A stretch of DNA of 64,000 nt from CAZGLR01 sp964526635 (GTDB taxonomy: Bacteria; Zixibacteria; MSB-5A5; GN15; JAAZOE01), in NCBI GenBank assembly GCA_964526635.1, contig CAZGLR010000004.1, positions 1 to 64,000 of the forward strand, written 5' to 3'. The first letter of the stretch is position 1; each line of letters starts with the position of its first letter. Below are positions 46,059 to 55,186 of the stretch, piece by piece. A program made the translations under genes and the position numbers. Below the pieces are notes generated by a model, which ran no database searches, was not told where the DNA came from, and was given only the letters and a program-made list of their open reading frames with translations.

Positions 46059-47881
46059 TTCAGCACCCCCTCGAGCCGGACAACGACATCACGGGTCTGA
46101 TCATAGAGATGCTGCCGCGCCTCTACCCCCGTATCGCCGCCGGCAAAACGACCGAAGTCGGCCTCGGTTAGGATGTCTTTCACAGAAATCCGCAGGTCCT
46201 CATCGACACTTCGGCGACTCAACTCATCGTCAATCATATCGCCGGTAAAGCCGTGGGGCGACATATTCAGTTTATCCGCGATGTAACCGGTCAGCACAGT
46301 GCTGATTTCAGCATAAAACGGCGTCGGATCAGCCCCGCGAATTAATCCCTCGGCAGTTTTCAGTCGCTTTCTGGCCAGAGCGTTGGCTTTTCTCAGGCGG
46401 GCGTAAGCGACATCACCCTCGAGTTTCCGACGGCGCCTGACATCCACCACTCCGCCCAAAAGTACCATCAGCGGCAGAGCAAGCATTGTCAGAAAGACCG
46501 GCGAAGTCAAAAGGATGCGGCCACGGGGATGAAAATCGACATCCTGTGTTTTTATAAAACGGATATCAGTTTCTTTCAAATCGATCGTCTGGCCGGAAAC
46601 CATATTGTACGGCACTTCATCGCCGGCCACCAGTTCGCCCTGTTTCACCGCAAAATCAATCGATTTGGTTTCGACAGTGCGGTACCGTTTTGATCCCGGA
46701 TCAAAATAATTCAGTTTGATCGGCGGCAGGGTGTGCGTGCCCGGAAGCCGCGGGATCATCACGTATTCAAAGGTCTTGGTGCCGCCGATGACATCATCGA
46801 TATGGCTCGTTTTAAAATCGGATGATGCCTTTTCGATACGGAAACCATCGAGTTCCGGCAGGATCGGTTCGGGAATCGACTTCACGTTTCCCTTGCCGGA
46901 AATTTTAATAGTCAGCGCAATCGCTTCATTGACCTGTATATCAGTATTATCGACATCGGCACTGATAGTATACGTACCGACCGCACCAGTGAAATCGTCA
47001 GGTTTGCCGTCTTTCGGCAGCGACCGTGCCATAACTGTTAACGGATCTGATTTGACTGTGATTCGCTCGCCCTGCATGAACATATCATCGAGCAACGAGA
47101 AGGGATCACGGCCCCGTTGACGGGTTCTTTTGGCAACGGCAGTCGTTACCTGGGCCGGCCCGATTTTCAATTCTCCCGGTTTGGTCGGGAATAAGGCTGT
47201 TCGGATTTCGGTCACCAGATAATCCCGCCCGGATATGGTTTCGTAATACTGCGTTTGCGGTGGCATATCCTGCACCCAGAAGCCGGGCATCGGCGGCGGT
47301 GTGTAGTTCGGTGAATCAAGCAGACGGACCGCCCGATAGAATTTGACCGTGAGTGTCACCTGCTCATCGACGTAGGGCTGCTTTTTGTTAAATGATGCTG
47401 TCAGGAAGACATCTTCGCCACCGCCAGAAGATCGCGTTGATGGTGTCGCTTGTTGATTCGATGTCGCTCCGGAATTATTCTGGACGACCTTGATATGGAG
47501 CTCATTTGATTCATAACGCTTGCCGTTGAAAACGACCGTCGCCGCACGGATGGGCCACTGCCCGACTTTTTTTGGCGACAGAAGATAATTATAGGACTGC
47601 GAATAGGTCACCTGGCCGTTGATAATCTGCAAATTAGTCGAACTGCCCGCGGGAGTGACATCAAAGTACGGCAGCGGCGGAAGTTTCGGCTGTGGCAGTT
47701 GTTGCTGGCCGAGAGCAGATATGGTTATACCAAGAGTGGCCTGCTGATTGAGCGCAATTGTCTCATGACTCAGTTTCATCTCGATGCTGATACTGTCCTG
47801 GGACCATGCGGCGCCGCCCACAAGGACACAGAAAACAACGAATATATATATCGACTCAAGAGCACGTCTCATGATTATCAC
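46055..47881 (-). CDS. batD: BatD family protein
   Basis: Large periplasmic protein of the Bat system, 608 residues. Signal peptide followed by Gln (AWS then Q28), three or more immunoglobulin-like segments with repeated TVKF and ISGKG elements, a membrane segment near residue 465 (VFLTMLALPLMVLLGG), and a cytoplasmic helical tail. GTG 47881 is the preferred start because GGGGA lies eight bases upstream and the GTGA overlaps the batC stop; ATG 47872 is the alternative. Confidence 0.9.
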   Translation of the reverse strand: MIIMRRALESIYIFVVFCVLVGGAAWSQDSISIEMKLSHETIALNQQATLGITISALGQQQLPQPKLPPLPYFDVTPAGSSTNLQIINGQVTYSQSYNYLLSPKKVGQWPIRAATVVFNGKRYESNELHIKVVQNNSGATSNQQATPSTRSSGGGEDVFLTASFNKKQPYVDEQVTLTVKFYRAVRLLDSPNYTPPPMPGFWVQDMPPQTQYYETISGRDYLVTEIRTALFPTKPGELKIGPAQVTTAVAKRTRQRGRDPFSLLDDMFMQGERITVKSDPLTVMARSLPKDGKPDDFTGAVGTYTISADVDNTDIQVNEAIALTIKISGKGNVKSIPEPILPELDGFRIEKASSDFKTSHIDDVIGGTKTFEYVMIPRLPGTHTLPPIKLNYFDPGSKRYRTVETKSIDFAVKQGELVAGDEVPYNMVSGQTIDLKETDIRFIKTQDVDFHPRGRILLTSPVFLTMLALPLMVLLGGVVDVRRRRKLEGDVAYARLRKANALARKRLKTAEGLIRGADPTPFYAEISTVLTGYIADKLNMSPHGFTGDMIDDELSRRSVDEDLRISVKDILTEADFGRFAGGDTGVEARQHLYDQTRDVVVRLEGVLK

Positions 47882-48672
47882 CAGTCATTTCCCCGGTAGC
47901 CGGATTCGATTATGACTTTGCGCTTCATAGTATTTTCCTGTTCCGCCTCTTCCAGCGCCCGCAGGATACGCTCGGCATCTTCCTTGCTCATCTCCTGCTG
48001 TGTCGTATCGGGTTGAGGCTGCGGTTGCTGCTGCTGTTCTTCCTCATCTTGCTCCTGTTGCTCTTGTTGCTGTTGCTGCTGCTGTTGTTGTTCCTCTTCC
48101 TGTTGTTCCTCTTCCTGCGGCTGTGGTTGCTCCTGCTCTTGTTCCTGCTCGCCCTGTTGCTGCTGCTCTTGTTCTTCCTGTTCCTGCTTTTCTTTTTCTT
48201 CCTGTTCCTGCTGTTGTTCGTCCTGATTTTGCTCCTGGTTCTCCATCTGTTCTTTCAGGCGATTCCGGGCCAGTTCAAGATTGTACTTGGCATCGAGATC
48301 ATCGGGATTGATTTCAAGAGTCTTGCGATAGGAATTGATCGCGCTCATATAATCTTCACGCTCGAAATGGGTATTGCCAAGATTATAATACGCCGCCGCC
48401 TGCAGGTCGGCATCGTCGGTGTTAAGTGCCTGTTCGAACTTGATGGCGGCGGTATCATAATTTTCTGCCTTGAGCAGGGCGGTGCCCTGATTGAAGGCGA
48501 TCTCCGGCGTTTGGGGGGCCTCTATTTCTGCCTGATTATAAAAGTCGAGCGCCTCCTTGAAGTCACCGTCGCGGAATTCCTTATTCCCCTTGCGCACCAG
48601 CGATTCGGGGTTCGCGAAAACCGCGCCGACCGTGATGACTATACTCACTATGGTTACAACAACATATCTCAT
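47878..48672 (-). CDS. batC: BatC: TPR protein with long Glu/Gln-rich region
   Basis: Periplasmic TPR protein of the Bat operon, 264 residues from ATG 48672 (ATGA overlap with batB). Signal peptide 1-20, TPR repeats ~25-135, then residues ~141-226 are almost only Glu, Gln, Lys and Pro, and a conserved-looking helix SKEDAERILRALEEAEQE near the C-terminus. Such E/Q-rich linkers occur in BatC of Bacteroidota. The open frame continues to 48759 but the ATG is well placed for the signal peptide. Confidence 0.9.
   Translation of the reverse strand: MRYVVVTIVSIVITVGAVFANPESLVRKGNKEFRDGDFKEALDFYNQAEIEAPQTPEIAFNQGTALLKAENYDTAAIKFEQALNTDDADLQAAAYYNLGNTHFEREDYMSAINSYRKTLEINPDDLDAKYNLELARNRLKEQMENQEQNQDEQQQEQEEKEKQEQEEQEQQQQGEQEQEQEQPQPQEEEQQEEEQQQQQQQQQEQQEQDEEEQQQQPQPQPDTTQQEMSKEDAERILRALEEAEQENTMKRKVIIESGYRGNDW
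47995..48252 (-). repeat. CAG/GAG-type low-complexity tract within batC
   Basis: About 260 bases made of near-repeats of CAG, CAA, GAG and GAA triplets (written as CTG, TTG, CTC, TTC on the plus strand). They encode the Glu/Gln-rich part of BatC. The plus-strand reading frame across it gives a poly-Leu protein, which is an artefact. Such tracts can change length by slippage. Confidence 0.8.
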
Positions 48673-49706
48673 CGACGAATCCGTGGAATGTTTTTGCGTA
48701 TCCGTTCGGGAATAAATACTTCCCAGACGATGAACAATAGCGCCAGTGACAACGGCCACTGGAAGCGATCATCGTATTGCAGGGTCAGACGGCCCTCGAG
48801 TTCTTTCTTTTCCATCGACGATATCTCGCCGTAGATTTTTTCCAGTTCAAGTTCCGAGGGCGACGCCCGATAATACTTGCCACCAGTGTTCAGCGCGATT
48901 TTCTGCAATGTTCGCTGATCCAGTTTACTGACAATGATCTCGCCATCTTCATCCTTTTTGAATCCGACCCGTTCACCGCGCTGATTATAAATCGGAATCG
49001 GTTCGCCCTCGGGATTGCCGATCCCGATCGTGTAAATCTTGACACCCTCTTTGCGGGCGGCCTCGGCGGCCTCAATGGGATTGGTGCCATGATCCTCACC
49101 ATCGGTCAGCAAAATGACGACTTTATGTTTGCGCTCCTGCCGATTAAATGCCTCGGTGGCGGCCTGAATGGCATTACCCAGCGCCGTACCCGGAACCGAG
49201 ATGATATCGGGATCGAGAGCGTCGAGAAAAAGCCGGGCCGCCGAATAATCGACCGTCAGCGGACAATGCACAAACGCTTCCCCGGCAAATCCGACCAGGC
49301 CGATACGGTCACCCTGAAGCCAGGAGGGATCAATGATGCGCCGTATCTGCTGCTTGGCTTTATCGAGACGCGAAATCGGCCCCGGCACAACATCGCGGGC
49401 CTCCATCGATTTGGACAGATCAAGGGCAATAACGATATCGATCCCCTCGCGCTTGACCATCTCCATATGCGTCCCCAACTGCGGCTTGGCCGCCGCCACT
49501 GACAAAAAGAGAATCGCGATCAGGAGGAGGAGAATCTTGGTCGTTTTGCGCTTAAACGATAACCCGGCGGCCGCCCGCATAACCAGCGGCAGATCGCCAA
49601 AACGGGCCAGAATCTTTTTCCGGTTTTCTATCGACCACCAGAAAAACAGGCCGATGATCGGAATCAGCGCTATCCCAAGCAAATATATCGGTTCATAAAA
49701 ACGCAT
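48669..49706 (-). CDS. batB: BatB: von Willebrand factor A domain membrane protein
   Basis: 345 residues: N-terminal membrane segments (~5-25 and ~55-75), a VWA domain with MIDAS motif DLSKS (in ALDLSKSMEARDV) and TDGEDHG, and a C-terminal membrane segment (LSLALLFIVWEVF). The domain faces the periplasm. It is paralogous to the BatA product encoded just upstream, 20 bases away. Confidence 0.92.
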   Translation of the reverse strand: MRFYEPIYLLGIALIPIIGLFFWWSIENRKKILARFGDLPLVMRAAAGLSFKRKTTKILLLLIAILFLSVAAAKPQLGTHMEMVKREGIDIVIALDLSKSMEARDVVPGPISRLDKAKQQIRRIIDPSWLQGDRIGLVGFAGEAFVHCPLTVDYSAARLFLDALDPDIISVPGTALGNAIQAATEAFNRQERKHKVVILLTDGEDHGTNPIEAAEAARKEGVKIYTIGIGNPEGEPIPIYNQRGERVGFKKDEDGEIIVSKLDQRTLQKIALNTGGKYYRASPSELELEKIYGEISSMEKKELEGRLTLQYDDRFQWPLSLALLFIVWEVFIPERIRKNIPRIRR

Positions 49707-49726
49707 GGATCGTCACAAGTCCTCAT

Positions 49727-50758
49727 TCAGGGAATTTTCCGCAGCCAGGTCTGCCCCAAAAATATCTCGGCAATCAAAAGAGCAAAACCTGCCAAAAGCC
49801 ATTCGAAAAACAATTCCCTATACTGTATATACTCATTAATCTCTATCTTTGTTTTCTCGAGCCGGTCAATTTCTTCATAGATCTTATTCAGCTCTTCCCC
49901 CGACCGCGCCCGGAAGTACATTCCCCCGGTGACATCGGCGATTTTCTGCAGGGTTTCTTCATCGATTTCGCTGGGCACATAGACATAACGCTTGCCGAAA
50001 ATAGGATCATCGACCGGCATCATGACATTGCCGGTTTTGCCGACGCCAATCGTATAGACTTTGATGCCCATTGTTTCCGCAATATTGGCCGCAGTGACCG
50101 GATCGATTTCCCAAACATTGTTGACACCATCGGTAAGGAGAACGATAACCTTGGATTTGGCCTCAGAGTTTTTCAGACGGTTGACCGATGATGCCACTGC
50201 CAGTCCAATCGCGGTGCCATCTTCGATCTGCCCGAAATTAACCTGGGCTAAAAAATCCCTAAGGATACCATAGTCAAGTGTCAACGGGCACTGAGTAAAT
50301 GCCGCCCGGGCAAACACCACCAGGCCGATTCGATCGTTGGTGCGGCGCTGAATGAAACTTTCGATTTCTTCCTTGGCGACATAAAGTCGGTTATGCGGCT
50401 TGAAATCTTCGGCTTTCATCGAGCTGGAGATATCAAGGGCCAGGACGATATCGATACCCTCGGCCGTGATATCACGCTGCTGACTGCCGGCTTGCGGACG
50501 GGCCATGGCGACGAATAAAAACGCGACCGCCAGTATCCGCAGAATCGACAACAACGGCCGCAAACGCTGCCGCAACGATCGGGAGCGAGTTTTAACCAGC
50601 GAGATATCGCTGTAGCGAACCGATGCGGTCGTCTTCGGCTGCCGGGCGATAGCATACCAGATCATCAGGGCGACCACGATCGCACCGACCAATAGAATCA
50701 ACCAGCCCGGCACGTGCAGGAAGATCATATCCCAACCTTCGAATTTGAGGATGTTCAC
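49727..50758 (-). CDS. batA: BatA: von Willebrand factor A domain membrane protein
   Basis: 343 residues by the GTG start at 50758, which overlaps the preceding stop (GTGA) and has GGAGG ten bases upstream; ATG 50728 with AAGG is also possible and places the first membrane segment (GWLILLVGAIVVALMIW) at the very N-terminus. VWA domain with MIDAS DISSS (LDISSSMKAEDF) and TDGVNN, C-terminal membrane segment. The metal-binding set is intact. Confidence 0.92.
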   Translation of the reverse strand: MNILKFEGWDMIFLHVPGWLILLVGAIVVALMIWYAIARQPKTTASVRYSDISLVKTRSRSLRQRLRPLLSILRILAVAFLFVAMARPQAGSQQRDITAEGIDIVLALDISSSMKAEDFKPHNRLYVAKEEIESFIQRRTNDRIGLVVFARAAFTQCPLTLDYGILRDFLAQVNFGQIEDGTAIGLAVASSVNRLKNSEAKSKVIVLLTDGVNNVWEIDPVTAANIAETMGIKVYTIGVGKTGNVMMPVDDPIFGKRYVYVPSEIDEETLQKIADVTGGMYFRARSGEELNKIYEEIDRLEKTKIEINEYIQYRELFFEWLLAGFALLIAEIFLGQTWLRKIP

Positions 50759-51831
50759 GAGCGGTCATCCTCCTTTCTGGTATCGAAATATTCCTGCAAT
50801 TCCGGCGGCGCAAAACGGAGATCATCGGTACGCCCGGAGCTATTGGTGGAAGTTGATGATGACATGGCCAGCTGCTGCGTTATCTCCTCGCGCAACGGCA
50901 TCAGAGTATACTCGCGAGTCGTATCTACCAGTTCATACGCCTGAGTCCAGTCGGCCTCGGGCTGATTTGGCTCCGGCTTTTGTTTGGCGAATTTGATCAA
51001 ATCGGCCCCGGACAGAAAGCTGATGATGGCATCACGATGACCCTTATCGAAATCGACGTCATTGAAGTACTCATCGATTTCTTCAGTAGTCAGATCGATG
51101 GCATTGAAGCCGAACTTACGGCCAAGATATTTCCGGAATATCTCCGTCAATTCGAAATAGAACAGCTTGGTCTCGCCCTTTTCCGGCAAATTCTTTTGTT
51201 TGAGCATAGCCAGGTCTGAATACGCGATCTCCCAGGGCGGGCGGGTGTCTTTTTCTTCGGCTTCTTTCTTGTGGCGATGCCGCAGCCATCCGATAATCGC
51301 GGCGGCAATCAGTATCGCCAGCAAGGCTCCAATTATGATAGCGTTCCGGCGACTTTCTCCACCGAGTGATACCGGCGGGCGCTCGGGACGCAGATTTACA
51401 TTCAGCGAATCGGCATCGGGACCGAGCATTGATTTGACCGTTATCGTAATCGGAGAGGCATTGATTACTTTCGCGACGGAATCGGCACCGACGTACTCGA
51501 TCGGCAGCGGCGGGATTTTATACTCGCCGGTCGTAAATGTGCGAATTTTGAATTCCAAAGTCTGCCGCATCCGTCCGCCGGATATCTTCTTTTCTTCGCC
51601 GACATGGTAATCTTTGACATCAAAGTAGCCCAGGTTAGCCCCGACCAGCGGCGGCGTGACATCGAGGGAACTATCGCGCTCGATCGTGACCATATAGGTG
51701 ATAACATCACCGATATAAACCGTTTGGCGATCAACCGCTTCGGTGACAATTATTTGATCCTGACCGACAATCGCTGCCACCAGGAGCATCATCAATACAA
51801 CCGTTATAATATGTATCCGACTCACCCGCAC
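50755..51831 (-). CDS. BatD-like membrane protein of the Bat operon
   Basis: 358 residues: signal peptide followed by Gln (VG then Q24), one or two Ig-like periplasmic segments (VYIGDVITYMVTIERD), a membrane segment near 165-182 (IIIGALLAILIAAAIIGWL) and a cytoplasmic helical domain (WEIAYSDLAMLKQKNL, FYFELTEIFRKYLGRKFGF). The layout is a short BatD with a cytoplasmic part that recurs in proteins next to BatA/BatB. Function unknown. It overlaps batA and abuts the glycosyltransferase gene with no gap. Confidence 0.75.
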   Translation of the reverse strand: MRVSRIHIITVVLMMLLVAAIVGQDQIIVTEAVDRQTVYIGDVITYMVTIERDSSLDVTPPLVGANLGYFDVKDYHVGEEKKISGGRMRQTLEFKIRTFTTGEYKIPPLPIEYVGADSVAKVINASPITITVKSMLGPDADSLNVNLRPERPPVSLGGESRRNAIIIGALLAILIAAAIIGWLRHRHKKEAEEKDTRPPWEIAYSDLAMLKQKNLPEKGETKLFYFELTEIFRKYLGRKFGFNAIDLTTEEIDEYFNDVDFDKGHRDAIISFLSGADLIKFAKQKPEPNQPEADWTQAYELVDTTREYTLMPLREEITQQLAMSSSTSTNSSGRTDDLRFAPPELQEYFDTRKEDDRS

Positions 51832-53268
51832 TTACTTCCTCCCGTAAATCCGATAGCGGTCGATTTCTTCCACAAGCACATAAAAGGAATCACAGGCTGC
51901 TTGCATATACGTCGCCGGTGTATCAAGAACAATGATATATTCGGGTATCTGCAGGGCCATAATCCTGTTGAGATAATCCGGTGTCGCCAGATGATAGCGC
52001 GCTACGTCCTCGGCCGGAAACGGCAATGGATACGCATATCCGACAAACTCGGTCCTGTCGACAACATCACGCCCCCCGGCCAGCGCCAGTCCCGGCAAAT
52101 CGGCCAGCACCGGTGCAGTGGCCGAGGAATCTTTGATAAAGCGTCCGACCTCGCGGATAGTGCTGAGCATGCTGTGATTATCGAAAGGGCGTGCGCCTCC
52201 GATAAATATCACAATGTACGGAATCACGCCCAGCAGATAGATTGCTGCAATGATGCCGATCCGCCATCGCCGCATAATAAACGGTTTCAATCGTTCAACC
52301 ACAGGAACAGACCCCAGCAGCACAAATGGTATCGCCTGAACGAAGTATTGCTGATGGATCGGGGCCGGAATCAGATATACAACAACCAATATCGTCGCGA
52401 CAACACTGGCGGCAATAAATCGAAATCCGCTCCGTCGGGTCAGGAGATTCCAGACAGCCGCGACAAATAGAATCATCGTTGCCAGAAGCTGCGGATTGAT
52501 CAGCATCTTCGCGATCGTTTTCAGCTTCGACAACACTACCGGTCCCGAGGGCGACTCGACATCCCGAATAAGATGGAAACCGAGATTATTGAAATAGAAT
52601 CGTTCGGGATCATAGAACCATAGACGCAGAGTAGGCATAGAAACCAGCACGACAGCACTCAGCATCAAAAGAGTAGTTACCACCATGCGACCGTCGGAGC
52701 GCAGCGCACCGATAGCAATGACTGCCGGCAGTACCGGCACCAACACCAGCCGCATATTGACCGCCAGCGCAGCCGCCATAGCCGCCCCGATAGCAGTGAA
52801 GCTGTTCTGCTGTCGCGGCAAAAACAGGAAGGCAAAGGCCGCAAGAAGTAGAAAATCGGTCCAGGGGTATGGTTTCACAACACTGTGAAATGATATAATC
52901 AGGCCACTGAAGGCATATAAAAAGAACAACCCGGCGGCAACATCGAGATCTTTGGTAAAACGCCGCAGGAGCAGCAGGAATACAACTGCTGCCGCTATGG
53001 CGACAGCCACCGAGGCCGCCCGTGCAGCCATAATTGATGCGAATCCGCCGCCCGTCAATGGCGCGATGAGGATTGGGTAATAGGGCATCTGCGGATAGAA
53101 GAAATCGCTGTAAAGCAGCCGTCCCTGTGCAACTTCCCGGGCCGCCGAGAGATAGAAGCCCTCGTCGTTGTCCATCAGTCGCATCGAAGCAAACCATACC
53201 AGAAGCAATGCATGGCATACCAGCAGCCCCAGAATAATCAATTTCGTCTGTTTGCTTGCGACAGTCAT
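51832..53268 (-). CDS. GT39-like polytopic membrane glycosyltransferase
   Basis: 478 residues with about ten to twelve membrane segments. After the first segment comes DNDEGFYLSAAREVAQG, the acidic first periplasmic loop characteristic of PMT/ArnT (GT39, PF13231) glycosyltransferases that use polyprenyl-phosphate sugars, then YSDFFYPQMPYY. Substrate and acceptor are unknown. It sits inside the Bat operon between the DUF58 gene and a BatD-like gene whose start follows its stop directly, so it is co-translated with Bat proteins. Confidence 0.82.
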   Translation of the reverse strand: MTVASKQTKLIILGLLVCHALLLVWFASMRLMDNDEGFYLSAAREVAQGRLLYSDFFYPQMPYYPILIAPLTGGGFASIMAARAASVAVAIAAAVVFLLLLRRFTKDLDVAAGLFFLYAFSGLIISFHSVVKPYPWTDFLLLAAFAFLFLPRQQNSFTAIGAAMAAALAVNMRLVLVPVLPAVIAIGALRSDGRMVVTTLLMLSAVVLVSMPTLRLWFYDPERFYFNNLGFHLIRDVESPSGPVVLSKLKTIAKMLINPQLLATMILFVAAVWNLLTRRSGFRFIAASVVATILVVVYLIPAPIHQQYFVQAIPFVLLGSVPVVERLKPFIMRRWRIGIIAAIYLLGVIPYIVIFIGGARPFDNHSMLSTIREVGRFIKDSSATAPVLADLPGLALAGGRDVVDRTEFVGYAYPLPFPAEDVARYHLATPDYLNRIMALQIPEYIIVLDTPATYMQAACDSFYVLVEEIDRYRIYGRK

Positions 53269-53300
53269 ATCGGTCTTTTCTACACGCTGCGATAATAGTC

Positions 53301-54176
53301 TCAGCGCCGTTTTTCCCGCATCTTGAAAAACTGAATCAACGGCACGATATAGGAACGATCCGTTCGGATCTGGATAAAATCGAGATCCATCAACCGGAAA
53401 TCACGCTGCAGTTTGCCGTTGGCTTCCTCGGCCTGCTGCATAAATTCGCGGCGGAAATCAGGTGAGGTGGTATCGATCAACACGATTTCGCCGGTTTCCG
53501 CATCTTCCAGTTCAATCAGGCCATAATTACCGAATTCAATCTCGCGCGGATCGGTGATTTTCAAAGCGATGATATCGTGCTTTTTATTGGCGATGCGCAG
53601 CGGGGTGTAGAAATCCTCGGACAAAAAGTCGGAAATCAGAAACACAACCGACTTGCGCTTGGTCACGCGATTGAAAAATTCCAGCGCCCCGGCGATATCG
53701 GTTTTGGTATGCTGCGGCTCGAAATAGAGCACTTCGCGGATTAAACGCAACACATGGCCCTTGCCCTTTTGCGGCGGTATGAACTTCTCGATTTCATCGG
53801 TGAAAATAATCAGTCCGACCTTGTCGTTGTTTTTGATCGCCGAAAACGCCAGCAGAGCGCACAATTCCGCGGCCAGTTCTTCCTTATACTTCTCATAAGT
53901 GCCGAAGCGACCGGAGGATGAGGCATCGACCAGCAGCATCACCGTCAGTTCACGCTCTTCCTTGAATTTCTTGATATGCGGCATGCCGGTGCGGGCGGTG
54001 ACATTCCAGTCGATCAGGCGGATATCATCCCCGACAGCATACTCCCGCACCTCCTCAAATTCCATCCCCTGGCCCTTGAAGGTGGAATGGTATTCACCCG
54101 AGAAGAGATCATTGACCAGCCGCCGCGTCCGTATTTCAATACGGCGGACCTTTTTGAATATTTCCTTTCCGACCAT
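53301..54176 (-). CDS. DUF58 domain protein
   Basis: 291 residues, cytoplasmic. DUF58/VWA-like fold with the family motifs GEYHSTFKGQGMEFEEVREYAVGDD cut short here as EFEEVREY and DIRLIDWNVTAR, then LLVDASSSG and DYISDF-like LISDFLS. DUF58 proteins regularly accompany MoxR ATPases and are thought to be their clients. It lies eight bases after the MoxR gene. Confidence 0.9.
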   Translation of the reverse strand: MVGKEIFKKVRRIEIRTRRLVNDLFSGEYHSTFKGQGMEFEEVREYAVGDDIRLIDWNVTARTGMPHIKKFKEERELTVMLLVDASSSGRFGTYEKYKEELAAELCALLAFSAIKNNDKVGLIIFTDEIEKFIPPQKGKGHVLRLIREVLYFEPQHTKTDIAGALEFFNRVTKRKSVVFLISDFLSEDFYTPLRIANKKHDIIALKITDPREIEFGNYGLIELEDAETGEIVLIDTTSPDFRREFMQQAEEANGKLQRDFRLMDLDFIQIRTDRSYIVPLIQFFKMREKRR

Positions 54177-54184
54177 GGCTGCTA

Positions 54185-55174
54185 TTACGGCACCTCAATA
54201 GTATCGAAAATAGTCTGGATAAGGTCATCGGATGTCTTCTCTTCCGCCTCGGCCTCATACGTCACGATGATACGATGCCGCAGGACATCATGGCCGATCG
54301 CCTTGACATCTTCAGGCGTGATATACCCGCGTCCTTTGAGAAACGCCCGCGCCTTGGCCGCCAGATTCAGGTAAATCGTGGCGCGCGGCGAAGCCCCAAA
54401 GGAGATCAGATCGGTCAGCGAATCGAGACCATAGCGCGATGGTTCCCGGGTGGCGAACACAATATTGAGGATATAGTCTTTGACTTTTTCATCGACGTAG
54501 ATTTTCGATACAATCTTGCGGGCCTCAATTATCGACATGAGGTCGACCGACTGTGTGACGTTATGGGTTTCGCCGACAGTCATCATGTCCATGATCTTCC
54601 GCTCTTCTTCCTGCGACGGATACGTGATTTTTAGCTTGAGCATGAAACGGTCGACCTGGGCTTCCGGCAACGGATAGGTTCCCTCCTGTTCAATCGGGTT
54701 CTGGGTAGCCAGAACTAAAAATGGGATATCCAGCGGGAAGGTCGTATCGCCGATCGTGACCTGTCGTTCCTGCATCGCTTCAAGCAGTGCCGATTGAACT
54801 TTGGCGGGGGCGCGATTGATTTCATCGGCCAGGATGATATTGGAGAAGATCGGGCCTTTTTTGATGGTGAATTCAGCCTTCTGCGGGTTGTAGATCATCG
54901 TGCCCAGTAAATCAGCCGGGAGCAGATCAGGCGTAAACTGGATGCGCTTGAAATCCACCCGTATTGCCTGGGCCAGTGATTTGACCGCAAGCGTCTTGGC
55001 TAATCCGGGGACGCCTTCGAGCAGGATGTGACCATCAGCCAGCAGACCGATCATGAGCCGCTCGATCATATGTTTCTGACCAACGACGACTGTTGAAAGT
55101 TCACGGGTCAACTCTTCGATAAAGCCCGATTTCTGTTCTACTTCTTCCTGAATCTGTCGAATATCCAGATCCAT
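54185..55174 (-). CDS. MoxR family AAA+ ATPase
   Basis: 329 residues. AAA+ motifs: Walker A GVPGLAKT, Walker B IILADEINRAP, sensor 1 LATQNPIEQEGTYPLPEAQ, and the C-terminal lid with YGLDSLTDLISFGASPRA. MoxR ATPases act as chaperones for VWA and metal-containing proteins; here the likely clients are the DUF58, BatA and BatB proteins of the same operon. Confidence 0.94.
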   Translation of the reverse strand: MDLDIRQIQEEVEQKSGFIEELTRELSTVVVGQKHMIERLMIGLLADGHILLEGVPGLAKTLAVKSLAQAIRVDFKRIQFTPDLLPADLLGTMIYNPQKAEFTIKKGPIFSNIILADEINRAPAKVQSALLEAMQERQVTIGDTTFPLDIPFLVLATQNPIEQEGTYPLPEAQVDRFMLKLKITYPSQEEERKIMDMMTVGETHNVTQSVDLMSIIEARKIVSKIYVDEKVKDYILNIVFATREPSRYGLDSLTDLISFGASPRATIYLNLAAKARAFLKGRGYITPEDVKAIGHDVLRHRIIVTYEAEAEEKTSDDLIQTIFDTIEVP

Positions 55175-55186
55175 CTATGCCTCCAT

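Noticed and set aside
48013..48834. Plus-strand frame coding a poly-Leu protein that looks like a membrane protein
   Set aside because: It is the complement of the Glu/Gln codon tract of batC; the BatC frame has a signal peptide, TPR repeats and operon context.
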